The notes beneath the pieces are model-generated. The model did not search any database and was not told the DNA's origin. It worked only from the letters and a program-made list of their open reading frames with translations. The translations under genes and the position numbers were made by a program. A stretch of 64,000 nucleotides of DNA from Magicicada septendecula (Eukaryota > Arthropoda > Insecta > Hemiptera > Cicadidae), in NCBI GenBank assembly GCA_034769895.1, contig CM068371.1:402457469-402521468 (forward strand), in the 5' to 3' direction. Shown here piece by piece: positions 13,169 through 24,100 of this stretch (position 1 is the first letter of the stretch; each line of letters starts with the position of its first letter).

Positions 13169-13344
13169 TTTGTTCTTTTACTTCATGTTCCTTAAGGAAA
13201 TGAAGTATGGTGATGGCAAAAAAAATCGTGTTCGAGATTATTGCAGATTCTGATTGTACTACACTCAAAACATGAAAAAAAGTCATTTTTCGAAAAGTGT
13301 CTGTGTGTGTGTCTGTCTGTCTGTGTCTCTGTAGATTTTTTTCC

Positions 13345-15130
13345 TATGGCAAACGATAACAACCGCAAATTCAAACAAAATCAAATAATTTTTTGCATGC
13401 AGCCTTGATTTGTAGAGTACTCAAGACCTATTGTTTTTGGTGAAGATCGGTTAAGGGAAAGGGGTAGTTTACCTGCAACGTTTTTTGTTTTAACAAGGGT
13501 ATTTTCTGTGGCAAACGATAACAGCCGCAAATTCAAACAGAATCAAATGATTATTTGCATATAGGCCTGAATTGTAGAGTTCTCAAGACCGTTTGTTTTT
13601 GGTGAAGATCGGTTATGGGAAAGGGGTAGTTTACCTGCAACGTTTTATGTTTTAACAAGGGTATTGTCTATGGCAAACGATAACAGCCGCAAATTCAAAC
13701 AGAATCAAATAATTTTTTGCATACAGCCCTGATTTGTAGAGTACTCAAGACCTATTGTTTTTGGTGAAGATCGGTTAAGGGAAAGGGGTAGTTTACCAGC
13801 AAATTTTTATCAAGGTTAATTTTTTCTATGGTAAACGATAACAGCCGCAAATTCAAACAGAATCAAATAATGTTTTGCATACAGTCCAGAGTTGTAGAGT
13901 TCTCAAGACCTGTTGGTTTTGGTGAAGATCGGTTAAGGGAATAGGGTAGTTTACCAGCAACATTTTATGTTTTAACAAGGGTAATTTTTTCTATGACGAA
14001 CGATAACTGCCGTAAATTAAAACAGAATTGACTACTCTTTTGCATACATTTTTGAATTATACAGAACTCAAGGTCTGTTGATTTTGTTGAAGATCGGTTA
14101 AGGGAATGGGGTAGTTTACCTGCAACGTTTTATATTTTAACTAGGGTATTTTCTATGGCAAACGATAAGAGCCGCAAATTCAAACATAATCAAAGAATTT
14201 GTTGCATACACCCCTGAACTGTAGAGTACTCAAGACCTATTGTTTTTGGTGAAGATCGGTTAAGGGAAAGGAGTAGTTTACCTGCAAAGTTTTTTTATCA
14301 GGGGTAATTTTTTTCTATGGCAAACGATAACAGCCGCAAATTCAAACAGAATCAAATAATGTTTTGCATACAGCCCGGAATAGTAGAGTTCTCAAGACTT
14401 GTTGGTTTTGGTGAAGATCGGTTAAGGGAAAGGGGTAGTTTACCTGCAACGTTTTTTTATCAAGGGTAATTTGTTTCTATGGCAAACGATAACAGCCGCA
14501 AATTCAAACAGAATCAAATAATGTTTGGCATACCTTTTTGAATTAAAGAGAACTCAAGGTCTGTTGATTTTGTTGATGATCGGTTAAGGGAAAGGCGTAG
14601 TTTACCAGCAACATTTTATGTTTTAACAAGGGTAATTTTTTTATATGACGAACGATAACTGCCGTAAATTCAAACAGAATCAACTACATTTTTGCATACC
14701 TTTTTGAATTAAAGAGAGCTCAAGGTTTGTTGATTTTGTTGAAGATCGGTTAAGGGAAAGGGGTAGTTTACCAGCAACATTTTATGTTTTAAGAAGGGTA
14801 ATTTTTTTTTGACGAAAGATAACTGCCGTAAATTCAAAGAGAATCAAATAATTTGTTGTATACTTTCCTGAATTGTAGAGAACTCAAGGCCTACTGATTT
14901 TGGTGAAGATCGGTTAAGGGAAAGGGGTAGTTTACCTGCAACATGTTATGTAGTAACAAGAGAACTGTTTCCATGACGAACGATAACTGCCGGACATTCA
15001 AACAGAATCAAATATTTTTTTGCATGCATCCCTGCATTGTAGAGGACTGAAGGTCTATTGATTTTGGTGAAGATCGGTTAAGAGATAGGGGTACTTTACC
15101 TGCAACATTTTATGTTTTAACAAGAGTAAA
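13345..15130 (+). repeat. Tandem array, 11 units of ~162 bp
   Basis: The anchor GAAGATCGGTTA (one copy reads GATGATCGGTTA) occurs 11 times, near 13443, 13602, 13766, 13923, 14089, 14251, 14413, 14575, 14741, 14904 and 15069. Spacing is 157-166 bp. Each unit also carries (A/G)ACGATAAC.GCCGCAAATT, CAAACAGAATCAA, TGCATAC, a GTAGAG..CTCAAG phrase and GGGGTAGTTTACC. The units on the left are closer to each other than those on the right, where AACTGCCGTAAATT variants appear. At least two units of the same satellite lie inverted at 43060-43372. Confidence 0.95.
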
Positions 15131-15315
15131 GTACTTAATTTTGATAAATAAAGTATCCTGATAAGAAGCTCATAATAATCCACTGTAGAAACGTAGATGA
15201 AATATCTATAAATGAAGAGGTTAGGTGAACGGGGTGGGGTAATTTTCTATAAGTGAAAATTATAGTTGAAGGGAGAGGGGAGAATTTTGTATATGTGTAC
15301 TACGTTATCGGCAAC

Positions 15316-15501
15316 AAAGAAGTAGTTCTTTGTTAACATTCCTTCCCGGGCTGTTTAGCTTTAGTCCAATGTTTTCTGAAAAACCAGACTTTTCGGCAGT
15401 GCCATCATCAGTGAAAATCGAGTGCGAAAACGTGAGGTGGTATACGTTAGTGACCACAGTACTGAGGTTAAGGCTGAAGCAATAAGTAGAAAGAAGTAGT
15501 T
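15316..15501 (+). mobile_element. 162-bp insert flanked by 12-bp direct repeats
   Basis: The sequence AAAGAAGTAGTT occurs at 15316-15327 and again at 15490-15501, with 162 bases between them. The related fragment at 34153-34201 has one copy of this 12-mer at the equivalent position, with the left and right flanks joined directly, as expected of an empty site. The insert starts CTTTGTTAACATTCC, contains CCCGGGCTGTTTAG and TAGTCCAATGTTTTCTG, then the hammerhead-core-like motif (minus strand) and CCACAGTACTG. The inverted copy at 42686-42870 has the same insert and duplicated 12-mer, so insertion preceded spread of that subfamily. A short non-autonomous element is the simplest reading. The alternative is that the 34.2-kb copy arose by recombination between the 12-mers. 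Confidence 0.7.
15391..15411 (-). ncRNA. Hammerhead-core-like motif in family B insert
   Basis: On the minus strand the sequence reads CTGATGA, T, GGCACTGCC, GAAA. CTGATGA exactly matches the hammerhead box, GGCACTGCC folds as a minimal stem II (GGC/GCC with a three-base loop), and GAAA is the second box. The equivalent position in the inverted copy (42775-42796) is partly degraded. The stem is very short, so activity is doubtful without folding of the flanks. Confidence 0.45.
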
Positions 15502-15597
15502 TCTATGGAAATATTTCATTTCGAATATGATTTTAAATATAAACCTTAGAACATGGAAGTCATGTATGGTTCTCCATACCGATATTTTCGAAGTGTG

Positions 15598-16309
15598 TCA
15601 ATGAAATTAATTCTGAAAACACTGCAGTTTCGCCGACTACGTTACGCGTAGTGATATTGTGTGTGTAAGTGTGTAGGGGGGGGGGAGAAGCGAAGTCAGT
15701 GAGAACCGGTCCAAGTTTAACACCGACTGCGTCCTGTCCCGTTAATTTTTTCCCCATTCGGGAGCGGGCACAGGTTCGATGTGGAGAACAAACTGGCAGC
15801 CTGCAAGCAAACCTGTACACACACACATTATGTATTAGAAGAGTCTTACTATTGTGTAAGCCATTAACATCTGCTTTAACGTATCAGCAAAATTTCTTTT
15901 TGTTACCCTCAATTATTTTTCCGTAATCACCTCCAACGTGTTTTCTCTAACTGGCATGTAGGCCTACTTACTTTCATGAAAATATAGTAATTTCCAGACA
16001 CTGCCCAAAATTCATTAAAATAAATCGAAATGCTCCAACTTACATGGCCCAAAAAGGTTTCCAAGAGTAATCGTCATGTGAATTTAATATACAGGATAGA
16101 CGAAAAGGCCTCTTTAGACTAGAAATTATCCTTAGTAGTGACAATGAATTAAAAAAATTATGAATGGTTTTGCGAGGAAGACATTGGTTAGACACAATTT
16201 TAAAAGATTATTGTCGACTTTTCAATAAAAATTTATTGTCGCCAGCAGTTCCTGCATACAGATAGTACAGAATTATATAATTGTCACATACATTTTCTTA
16301 CACATATCA
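15598..16309. other. No recognisable gene; possible upstream Penelope remnant
   Basis: This is mostly anonymous sequence with a G-homopolymer at about 15677-15685. The stretch 16190-16260 reads DYCRLFNKNLLSPAVPAYR on the plus strand and could be older Penelope-like coding sequence upstream of the clear remnant, but I cannot confirm it. Confidence 0.4.
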
Positions 16310-16872
16310 ATATGGTTGATAACATAATAAACAAAATTAATCAAAAATATTAAACAGTTCTTTCAATAACAAAACACAGAAAAATCAAAATATAAAATAT
16401 ATTAATTTCACATAGGCCTACTAGGCAATATTAATCATAAAATTACAAAATTATTTAAAAACCTAAATATAAAAATTACATATAACAGTAATAAGACAAA
16501 TTTTGATAGAATCCAGCCTAAAGCAGATAATTCAATTTATAATTTAAAGGAGTTTATAAAATTGAATGCCCTGCCTGTGACAAACTTGTTGTTGGCCAAA
16601 CTAAAAAACGTTTAAATTAAAGATGTATATAACCCCGTAATTCATATTTAAATCACATATATACAAATCAAATTTAGCTACACACTCACTTGAAAACAAA
16701 CTCACAATTCCAAATTTAAATAATATCAGTTTATTAAAACACATTTCCAAAAGTCCAAAATGACCTTATGGGAAAATTTAGAAATATTTAAAGTAAAACA
16801 AATAATAAATTAATACCAGACAAATTCACATTAACAAATGATATTTTCAAAATTACTAATTTAATAAAATAA
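16310..16872 (+). pseudogene. Penelope-like element remnant (GIY-YIG region)
   Basis: This is the degraded C-terminal part of a Penelope-like retroelement polyprotein (reverse transcriptase fused to a GIY-YIG endonuclease). Upstream, GNINHKITKLFKNLNIKI (from about 16424) matches the region between RT and endonuclease. After a one-base shift comes GVYKIECPACDKLVVGQT (16549-16602), corresponding to the GIY and YIG motifs; here YIG has become VVG. Further frames give SNLATHSLENKLTIPNLNNI, then LLKHISKSPK and TLWENLEIFKVKQI, which align with the conserved tail, and IPDKFTLTNDIFKITNLIK before a stop at 16870-16872. At least four frameshifts or stops make it non-functional. The RT domain proper is not recognisable. 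A hammerhead-like motif follows at 17012. Confidence 0.8.
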
Positions 16873-17011
16873 TAAATATTTATATTATAGTTTACAATGT
16901 ATTATATAACATATTTTTACATACGTATATAAAACATTAAATTTAGTCTACATATAAAACAACTGTTTTCAACGAGTGACTCTTAAAATTTCTAAATTTA
17001 TTAATTTATAT

Positions 17012-17041
17012 CCGATGATGATAGTTAAATACTATTGAAAC
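17012..17041 (+). ncRNA. Hammerhead-core-like motif downstream of Penelope remnant
   Basis: The sequence is CCGATGA, T, GATAGT, a short A/T loop, ACTATT, GAAAC. GATAGT/ACTATT forms a stem II (five Watson-Crick pairs plus a G-U pair), flanked by the two hammerhead boxes. The first box has C instead of U at its second position, a change expected to harm activity. It lies about 140 bases past the Penelope-like stop codon on the same strand. Penelope-like elements are known to carry hammerhead motifs in their terminal repeats, which makes this assignment the firmest of the set. Confidence 0.6.
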
Positions 17042-17049
17042 GTTGTAAT

Positions 17050-20000
17050 ATTCACAAAAATAGTAGAATACATTCTTGTACAAAAAGGATTATTATTATC
17101 AATAATAATATAATGTATACAAGAAAAAATGAGCAAATATGAATTTAACATATCAACATGTATGGTATATTATAATTATATCTTAGTAACATCAGAATAA
17201 TAAGATATGTGTAAGTTCCATAGAGTTCTTTATGTACTGCATGTATGTACACACACGTATACATAACACTTATTATTATATTTGTAGGCCTATTGCATAT
17301 TTCTGTATTGCCTATGTACTGGTAACGATGTAATCTTTTATTGAACCATTGACGTAAATGTTTTAAAATAGTGTCTAATTAGCGACTGAACGTCATTAAT
17401 TTAGGGTCATTACTAAACTAAGCACAGCTTGTAGTATTAGGTGACTTGTGGCCTATCATGTAAATGAAAGTAACATAACGTAACGTAAAGTTAATCGTAG
17501 GAAATTTCATGGATCGTTTAAAATTTGTGTGATGATAAATTATAAACAGAATGGATTATCGTTTGTTATATATTATAATGAATTTTGGGTTGTGTCGTAG
17601 CTTGGGAAAACTACTTTGTTTTCATGAAAACAAGTGTGTGGACACAGTCAGATATCGTGTATAATCATAAAACACGTGGGGGTGGGTGGTGAACACACGT
17701 GGGAAGGATGCGTACAATGGGTTTGTTTTTCGCTCACGGCCTAGTTCGCGTAACCTTGACACGTTCCTTCAAAAGCCATAACTTAATAGAGTTTTGCTCC
17801 AGATTCCGGAAACAGGGCGTATTGTATTTTTACGAGAGAATAGAAACGACGAGAATTAAAGCTAACGTTTTGGTTAAGCCTACCCTAATGTTGGTAATAA
17901 TTATACCTTCTTTCGATATTTTTATCAGGTTGGCCTAATCATACTTATTGTATTAAAACCGTGAATGTAACAGCATTAATTAAAAAAATGTTTTGTTTTT
18001 CTTGTTACAGGTGAGTTTCGTATGACCAAGCAGTGAGACGTTAAATATACAGTGCAGTAAAAAGAAGATTGTGGTGAGTTTATTTACCATATTTTGTAAT
18101 TTTGTTTTACCAATTAAAGGTTTCCAATCGCTGGCGTAGGTCACTGTAATGTCAGCACGTTGCCATTAATATTTAACACAGTCCTGTATTGGACGTGACG
18201 TAAGTCAGCTTTATAACTTGCAGACAAGCCCGTTCGATTCTTTTGCACTTAGTCATTATTGCAGTCAGCCCCAGGATTAGATCTTACGACCCATTCCACC
18301 CACGTAGCTGTGTCTCTAGGCGCGTAAAAGCGCTAAGCTATTTGTTCGAAATGGATTAAGCATGTGGTGAAATTCCCGTTTTTTTTCTTGTTTTTAATAA
18401 TCGTGTAACTTATTATTTTAAACGTAACGTTGTCGCATATACGTAGCGTCGGCGAGAGATTTCAAGGTATTCAACAAATTACGACAGCAGAGTTGAGATT
18501 TTTTATCTAATGATTAAATATCTGCCGTTTTACCAGCGTCTCCGCATAATTCTCTTCTATACAAGTTTTCTACAGCCCAATCCTCGTTTCACTTCTTATG
18601 AGCGGTTTTAACCGATCGTGCCCGTCACACTCCTGTAGGGCCTTTATTTCCTGTGGCAACTTGCACGTTGTCATAATCTTCTTAGATGACCCCTGTTCCT
18701 TCTTTTGTCATCAATCTAAAGGTTCATTACAGCATTCTTTTATCATCCATCCTCTGCCGGTGGTCATACCACGTTTCCTGATTTTGGGTTGTCACGTTCC
18801 CATGAACCCGTATGATATCCCTGATCTGCTAGTTTGTTCGATGTTTATATCCTTGAAATTCCGGCTGATTTGCGCCATCGCTCTTCACTTGTGTCAAAAT
18901 TTCTTCTATGAATAGCTGCTAGTGTAAATGCGTCTTTTCGTCGTCTTCTTTGGCAACTTCATTCCCCTCTCTGTTTATAGTCTTGTAATATTTTCTCCTC
19001 AGTGTGTCCATACCGTGATACTTGTGTCTCACAGTGTAGCGGCTGCCTCGCAATGTCTCCTGTAGCATCCAATCTAACATGTCCAAAATATTATCCATGG
19101 CATATAATCATCTTTTAAGCTTTCTATCCGTTTATTCAATTTCATAAGCAGCTGTGCAGCTTTGTTGTATTCCTGAATATCATGACATAGACTTCAGTTA
19201 CTATTTGTAATTATACTTTGTTTTACTTTTATTAAAAGAAACAGTGAATACATAAACTACATCGAGAGCATAAATGAACGAATGTTAGAAGACGTCAAAG
19301 TAAATTCTACAGTCTTACGAACAGTTTTCCGTAATATCGTCTTCGTTGGCGATACACATGTTTCTGTAGTTCGACCATTCCGATTTTTTTCGTCCTGTAG
19401 ATCTACATTTTTCGGTGTCTCTAGCGTTGGACTGCACAGTAGTTTAAATGACAATTCACTTTAGTCTGACAGAAAGCACTTCTCTTAACTTAGTTCTTTA
19501 TGTTAGTAACACGACGAGTTATGTTTTAAAGTTCAGTAAATTGTTGGAATGTACAAATTACTGCTTCTGTACTTTTGTACGGCTTATGACTTATGGTCAA
19601 AATAAGTTTTAGTACGTATGGAATGGTGGATAATAAGGATTTTGATACCATAATGGTTTTAAAATTATAATGTTTATATAATTTCTTGATACATTTTTAA
19701 GTCGCTCATTACATGTGAGCGAAAAATTCACTTTCTCCCCATGGTGTGACTTGTGAATGAAGTGTAGTAACGGGCATGGCCGTCTCTGTTACTTATCTTG
19801 TCTGTATATTGAGCTGCATGTTATGAATTCATTTAAGTTACTGCTTGTTTTGTTCAACTACTCATGTCTGTATAATCTTTTTTCGTGTTATTTTTTTACT
19901 TTTCTGATATTTACATAACGCGTATGGCCTTTTAATCTTTTAGGCGAGCTATAAAAAGTAAATGAAAGTACACCGTGAAATTAAAATCCGCAATTCGTAA

Positions 20001-20410
20001 AGTGACGTCTTCGTTTCTGTGCAAAGCCATTACGTGTCGGCTTATTGAGGACGTTGACAGACTTCGGTTCCGAGCAGAACACGTGTGTTACACATTTTTA
20101 TTTGACGTGACCTTAGGAACCTGTTTGTTGACTGTGGCCCGAGTCAGACCTGTTTCGCCGGTAGTTCATAAATCTCAAGACGCCCGTAAGCTGCGGTTAT
20201 GCCGGGTAGACTTGTAGTTGACGGGTAATCATGATTTATGCTTCGCTGGTATCTACCTCTTCTTCAGTGAAAGGCCGAACCGGTAAAGTCGGCCGCTTTT
20301 TAGACGATAAGGGGACAAGACGTTTTACAACTAGGATCAGTGACTGCTTCGTCCGCTTTCTACAGCCGTTCGTGACCACGAGACAGATCAGCTGTTACGT
20401 TCTGATAAAG
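17050..20410. other. No recognisable gene
   Basis: The plus-strand frames at 17699-17938 and 18598-18915 have no recognisable domain. The minus strand near 18700-18790 reads WYDHRQRMDDKRML, faintly like a LINE C-terminus, but the rest does not follow. No RNA gene is seen. Confidence 0.45.
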
Positions 20411-20412
20411 TA

Positions 20413-21127
20413 CAGGGTTATTCAAAAAGAATGAACCGATTTCATAACGCAATATTTTATTAAGGGAAAGTAATTCACAATTTCAACCAAGTCACAAGTA
20501 TTCTACTCATCAAGTTTTATCTTACAATTGTTCAATGTGGCTACCACTTGCAGCACGGACAACATTAAGGCGATATGAGAATTCTTCCCTGACGCGTAGC
20601 AACATATCATGATCCACTGAGTTGATCGCTGTTGTTTTTCGATGTTTAAGCTCTTCGAGGTGGGTAGCGGTGGAAGAAAAACTGTTTATCTTTTTCATAT
20701 CCCTACATGAAGAAATTGCATACGGTGAGATCTGGAGATCTCGCAGGCCAAGCACAAAGAGCAAGGTCTCGGGCCCCCTTCCGACTGATCCATAGTTCGG
20801 ACATTTTTTCATTCAAAACAGCTCGAACCATCCGGTGCTAATGGGGTGGTGCTCCATCGTGTTGTAAAATGAAGTTATCTGAATCTGCTTGCAGTATCGG
20901 GAACAGCCGCTGCTTAAGCATGTCGAATAGGTTTGTCCTGTAACGGTGTTTCCCTCGAAGAAAAAGGGAATCGTTCATGAAATCGATTCGTTCTTTTTGA
21001 ACACTTGTAAAACAGTAAATAAAATTTGATTATGCGTAGAATATTTGTGATTGGGTTGGAATGTTGTATTATTTTCCTTAATAAAATATTGCGTTTTGAA
21101 ATCGGTTCATTCTTTACGAATAACCCG
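20413..21127 (-). mobile_element. Deleted Tc1/mariner-superfamily element, 715 bp
   Basis: The ends are inverted repeats flanked by TA at 20411-20412 and 21128-21129, the expected target duplication. The left end reads CAGGGTTATTCAAAAAGAAT and the right end, reverse-complemented, CGGGTTATTCGTAAAGAAT. Similarity continues inward for roughly 110 bases through AACGCAATATTTTATTAAGG. The inside holds only the C-terminal part of a transposase on the minus strand, so the element is an internally deleted, non-autonomous derivative. A further TIR-like sequence, ATCGATTCGTTCTTTTTGAA, sits inside it at about 20980-21000. Confidence 0.85.
20525..20975 (-). pseudogene. Tc1/mariner-type transposase, C-terminal remnant
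   Basis: Read on the minus strand this gives LFDMLKQRLFPILQADSDNF, then ILQHDGAPPH with the second catalytic aspartate of the DDE/D triad, and VRAVLNEKMSELWISRKGAR. Next are LALCAWPARSPDLTVCNFFM, carrying the third-acidic-residue motif SPDL, and GYEKDKQFFF. After a frameshift the end is NSVDHDMLLRVREEFSYRLN and VVRAASGSHIEQL followed by a stop. The order and wording match the insect transposase family ending in ..SHIEHL. The first catalytic aspartate and the DNA-binding domain are missing, and stops follow APPH and NFFM. It is inactive. Confidence 0.85.
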
Positions 21128-21129
21128 TA

Positions 21130-24100
21130 GAATAACCGTTGTTTAGAGTTTGATAAAACATGCTCTCAGTTCTAGGTATTTGTGTATAAAGAAAGTTGAG
21201 AGAAACTCGTTGTTTTCACCTGTTAGTCCTTTTGTCTGCCATTGACCGGTGAAGTTTGGAACAGTCCGATCTCCTTAGCGGATCCTTGTAGCTCACAGGG
21301 AGATTTCCACCCTAGCCTTAGTTCTTCCTTGGACTTCCCTGTGTTTTCTCGACTTAATTCGTTGTTCGGTAATATCTCCAGTCTTGAGCACAATAGAGAC
21401 AGCTCGCTCTATAAGGGTTAAATACCCCCCAGACATTACGTCGCTTCTTTCAATAAAAAATCCTCCATACCTTTAAGTTCGTTTGTGTGTTGTACTTGGA
21501 CCGTTTCTTAGTGTAATTTTACGTTTGTTGAAACAACGTACATGTTTGGGTGGCGTTATATTGGCAAACATCTGTTTCGTGTGCGTTCTGTTTTAACGAT
21601 TATTACTCAGGATGATTGAATCCTGTTCCTTTTAACTCAGTGCTTGAGTTTTGTTTATAAACGCGCACATTGAGCAATACGACAGAACGGTCGTGTACAG
21701 TACAGGTGATCGAACCTAGTTTATGAGATACCCACATTCTTTTATGGGGTAACGAAGTGTACATTTTTGAACATTTAACATTTAACTTTGATTGCTCTTT
21801 TCTCAGGCTTTATAAAATGAAATGTAGACTTATTCTTATAAATAATTTTTCGATTTATTAACAATTAGTTATGATTGCGTATCATATTTATCATTGACAC
21901 ATGACTTATGCAATCTCTAATCAAAATATAAACATATTCATTTTCATAAATCTTATTTTCATTACTCATATTAAATGCTCTAATAATTCAAATATTGTAA
22001 TTCTTATTTTTAAAAAACTTTTAATAATTCTCTTAAATTTTAAATACTATAACATAGTTAATTACTGATCTGGATTCATTTAAAATCGGTGCTCATCAAT
22101 AAATTTAACTTCCATAGCTTCCTGATATTATTTTTTAAGTGAAATTTTATCTTAATTCTTGAATTAATTCGTGTGAGTTCTTTAAGTGAACAGACAGTGG
22201 ACCTAAGACTAATTATGGCATGATACGTTTACTTTTGGTATGTATCCAAATCTGGTAGAGGTTTATATGGTGCGGTTCGCATGTTGATCGTCTGGAGTGA
22301 CGGCGATAATTCCCTCTGGATTAGCAGATTGTATCGTGGTCACCCGTGGAGTCTCACAAGACACAGCACAACACCAAACTTCACTCATTCGGAATTAGTT
22401 CGCGTTAGTTGTTATTATTGTTATTCGCTTCCACAGACATTATTGATTATTATTTATCAACTACGTTGTGATTGAAACTAATGTTATTTACGAGTTTAGT
22501 TCGTCTCGTAATATTACTTGATGATAAAGTTATTGTTACATATTTGCAAAACTAATTTACAGCGTTACTGAATTACTATTCGTGTTATATTAATTCACTT
22601 GTATATCACTAATAAAATTACAGTTCTTTTACCGAAATTGTTTAAGTCCGATATTACTTTGCTAACCATCGTACCGAAAATTCTCTATGTCCAATAATTA
22701 TGAAATCTCTGTCGCGGACTTACACTCCCGTTTCCGTCAAAATTTTAGTTAGAACTCCTCTTGAGCGCGCCTTTCACACGTCCCTATATGGAATTCAGCA
22801 TCACTCCCACTAATTTCTGATTTTTTCTACGCTGTGTTCTAATTGGTTCTACTTTACCACCCTCCAGACCTACAGACCACCTATTTTTCCGAAAGCACCT
22901 CTCTGATAGGCTTTTGGATTCCCACCAGATTTCTTCCCTAGGTCACTATACTGAGGTCGTCGTCGCTGGTATATACTGTAGCAATAAATTCTTGACTGTC
23001 GCTTTTTTTGGAGTATACAAAAGCAACCCTTAACTTTCTCGTCAAAGTATTGTTTCCTGCACTTGGTCGTTCTAATGGCATCAACTATTGTCACTCAAGG
23101 GCCTCACCAAACTTCCTTTGTATGTCCGTTTCTTTGTCTATGTTTCCATCAAAACATCTTTCCTTGAGTTCGGACATTACACCCGAGCTTTCTCTCTTCT
23201 GAGTAAGGTCGAAGTCCTGTCGTTGACCGTTAGAGTCTTTCAATAACGTATATCCTTTTTTGTTTCACTGTATGCAGCTGGCGTGTATACGTAGTTTGGT
23301 CTATTGTTAATACTTACATTTGCTCTTCAAAAGGGTTCGTTCACGTTTGTACTTTTTTTTCTAAGGATTTGAGGTAGTTGTCAAAAACTAACGTTTCTTA
23401 GTATGGAGAGCGATGAACTCTGTCTGCTTTCCGTGAGCGCGTTGGAGCTGTTACATGCTTTTATTGCCTGTCAATCACGTCTGCGTATACCCTAGCTTTC
23501 ACTTCGTTGTGTACAAACTTCTGCTTTTAACACATCAATTCCCTGTCACGGCCCTTAATGATACATCTCAAATCAAAATAAGAAAATTTTTAAAATTTCT
23601 GATTTTGGCGTTATAAACAAGTAGTGAACTACGCCTGGTATAAAGTAATCTAAATATTCAGATGCAAATTTATGTCACAGTAAGAATCTTATTGCTCGGA
23701 GATGTTAGTATCTCAGATAAAATCGCATGTTTGTCTTAAAAACAGCATTGTTTGTTAAATCATACTTTGTGTTAAGTCGCCCGCGCACGTGTGTGTGTGT
23801 GTGTGCGCGCGCGCGCGCAAAAGAGATATAAGAAATTAATCGAAAATTCTTTGAAAGAAGAGTTTACACTATCGTATAGGAATCCATCACCACTTAGAAA
23901 GAAAATCCACAGGCTGTAAATAAAAAATAAACTGTGAGGTGACTGTCCTTTTGGCCGGACGTGTGACATAGATTGAGTGTAAGTGGCATCTAAAATATTC
24001 ATTGTCTTTTACAAAATGCACAATACGTTTCCTTCGCTTGTCCGCGTTGAAATTACTATTTACACTTGGTTGCTTGAATGTTAGGGTTTTTAATTACTTC

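Larger units (their letters stand above)
13169..15597 (+). repeat. Dispersed repeat family B, long copy
   Basis: This large non-coding repeat has an inverted, shorter copy at 42602-43520. Its order is: a left hairpin (CTTCATGTTCC..GGAAATGAAG, ~13174-13206), a segment ending in a GT-rich microsatellite (~13300-13325), the 11-unit tandem array, a spacer with GATGAAATATCTATAAATGA, the phrase TGTGTACTACGTTATCGGCA, a 162-bp insert, then a right end finishing at ..CCATACCGATATTTT. Homology with the second copy stops sharply around 13169 and 15597, so these are good boundary estimates. I see no coding capacity, long terminal inverted repeats or obvious TSD. Possible classes are a non-autonomous Penelope-like or Helitron-like element. 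Confidence 0.75.

Noticed and set aside
13345..15130. CRISPR-like array reading of the 162-bp tandem repeats
   Set aside because: The units are contiguous, long, and similar along their whole length with no variable spacers. This is a eukaryotic satellite.
18298..18360. tRNA-like phrase (GTTCGAAAT near 18345)
   Set aside because: I could not build a cloverleaf with acceptor and anticodon stems around it.
18690..18800. Possible LINE C-terminus on the minus strand (WYDHRQRMDDKRML)
   Set aside because: The GH..RM-like resemblance is weak, and the downstream basic GRR..GRP motif is missing.
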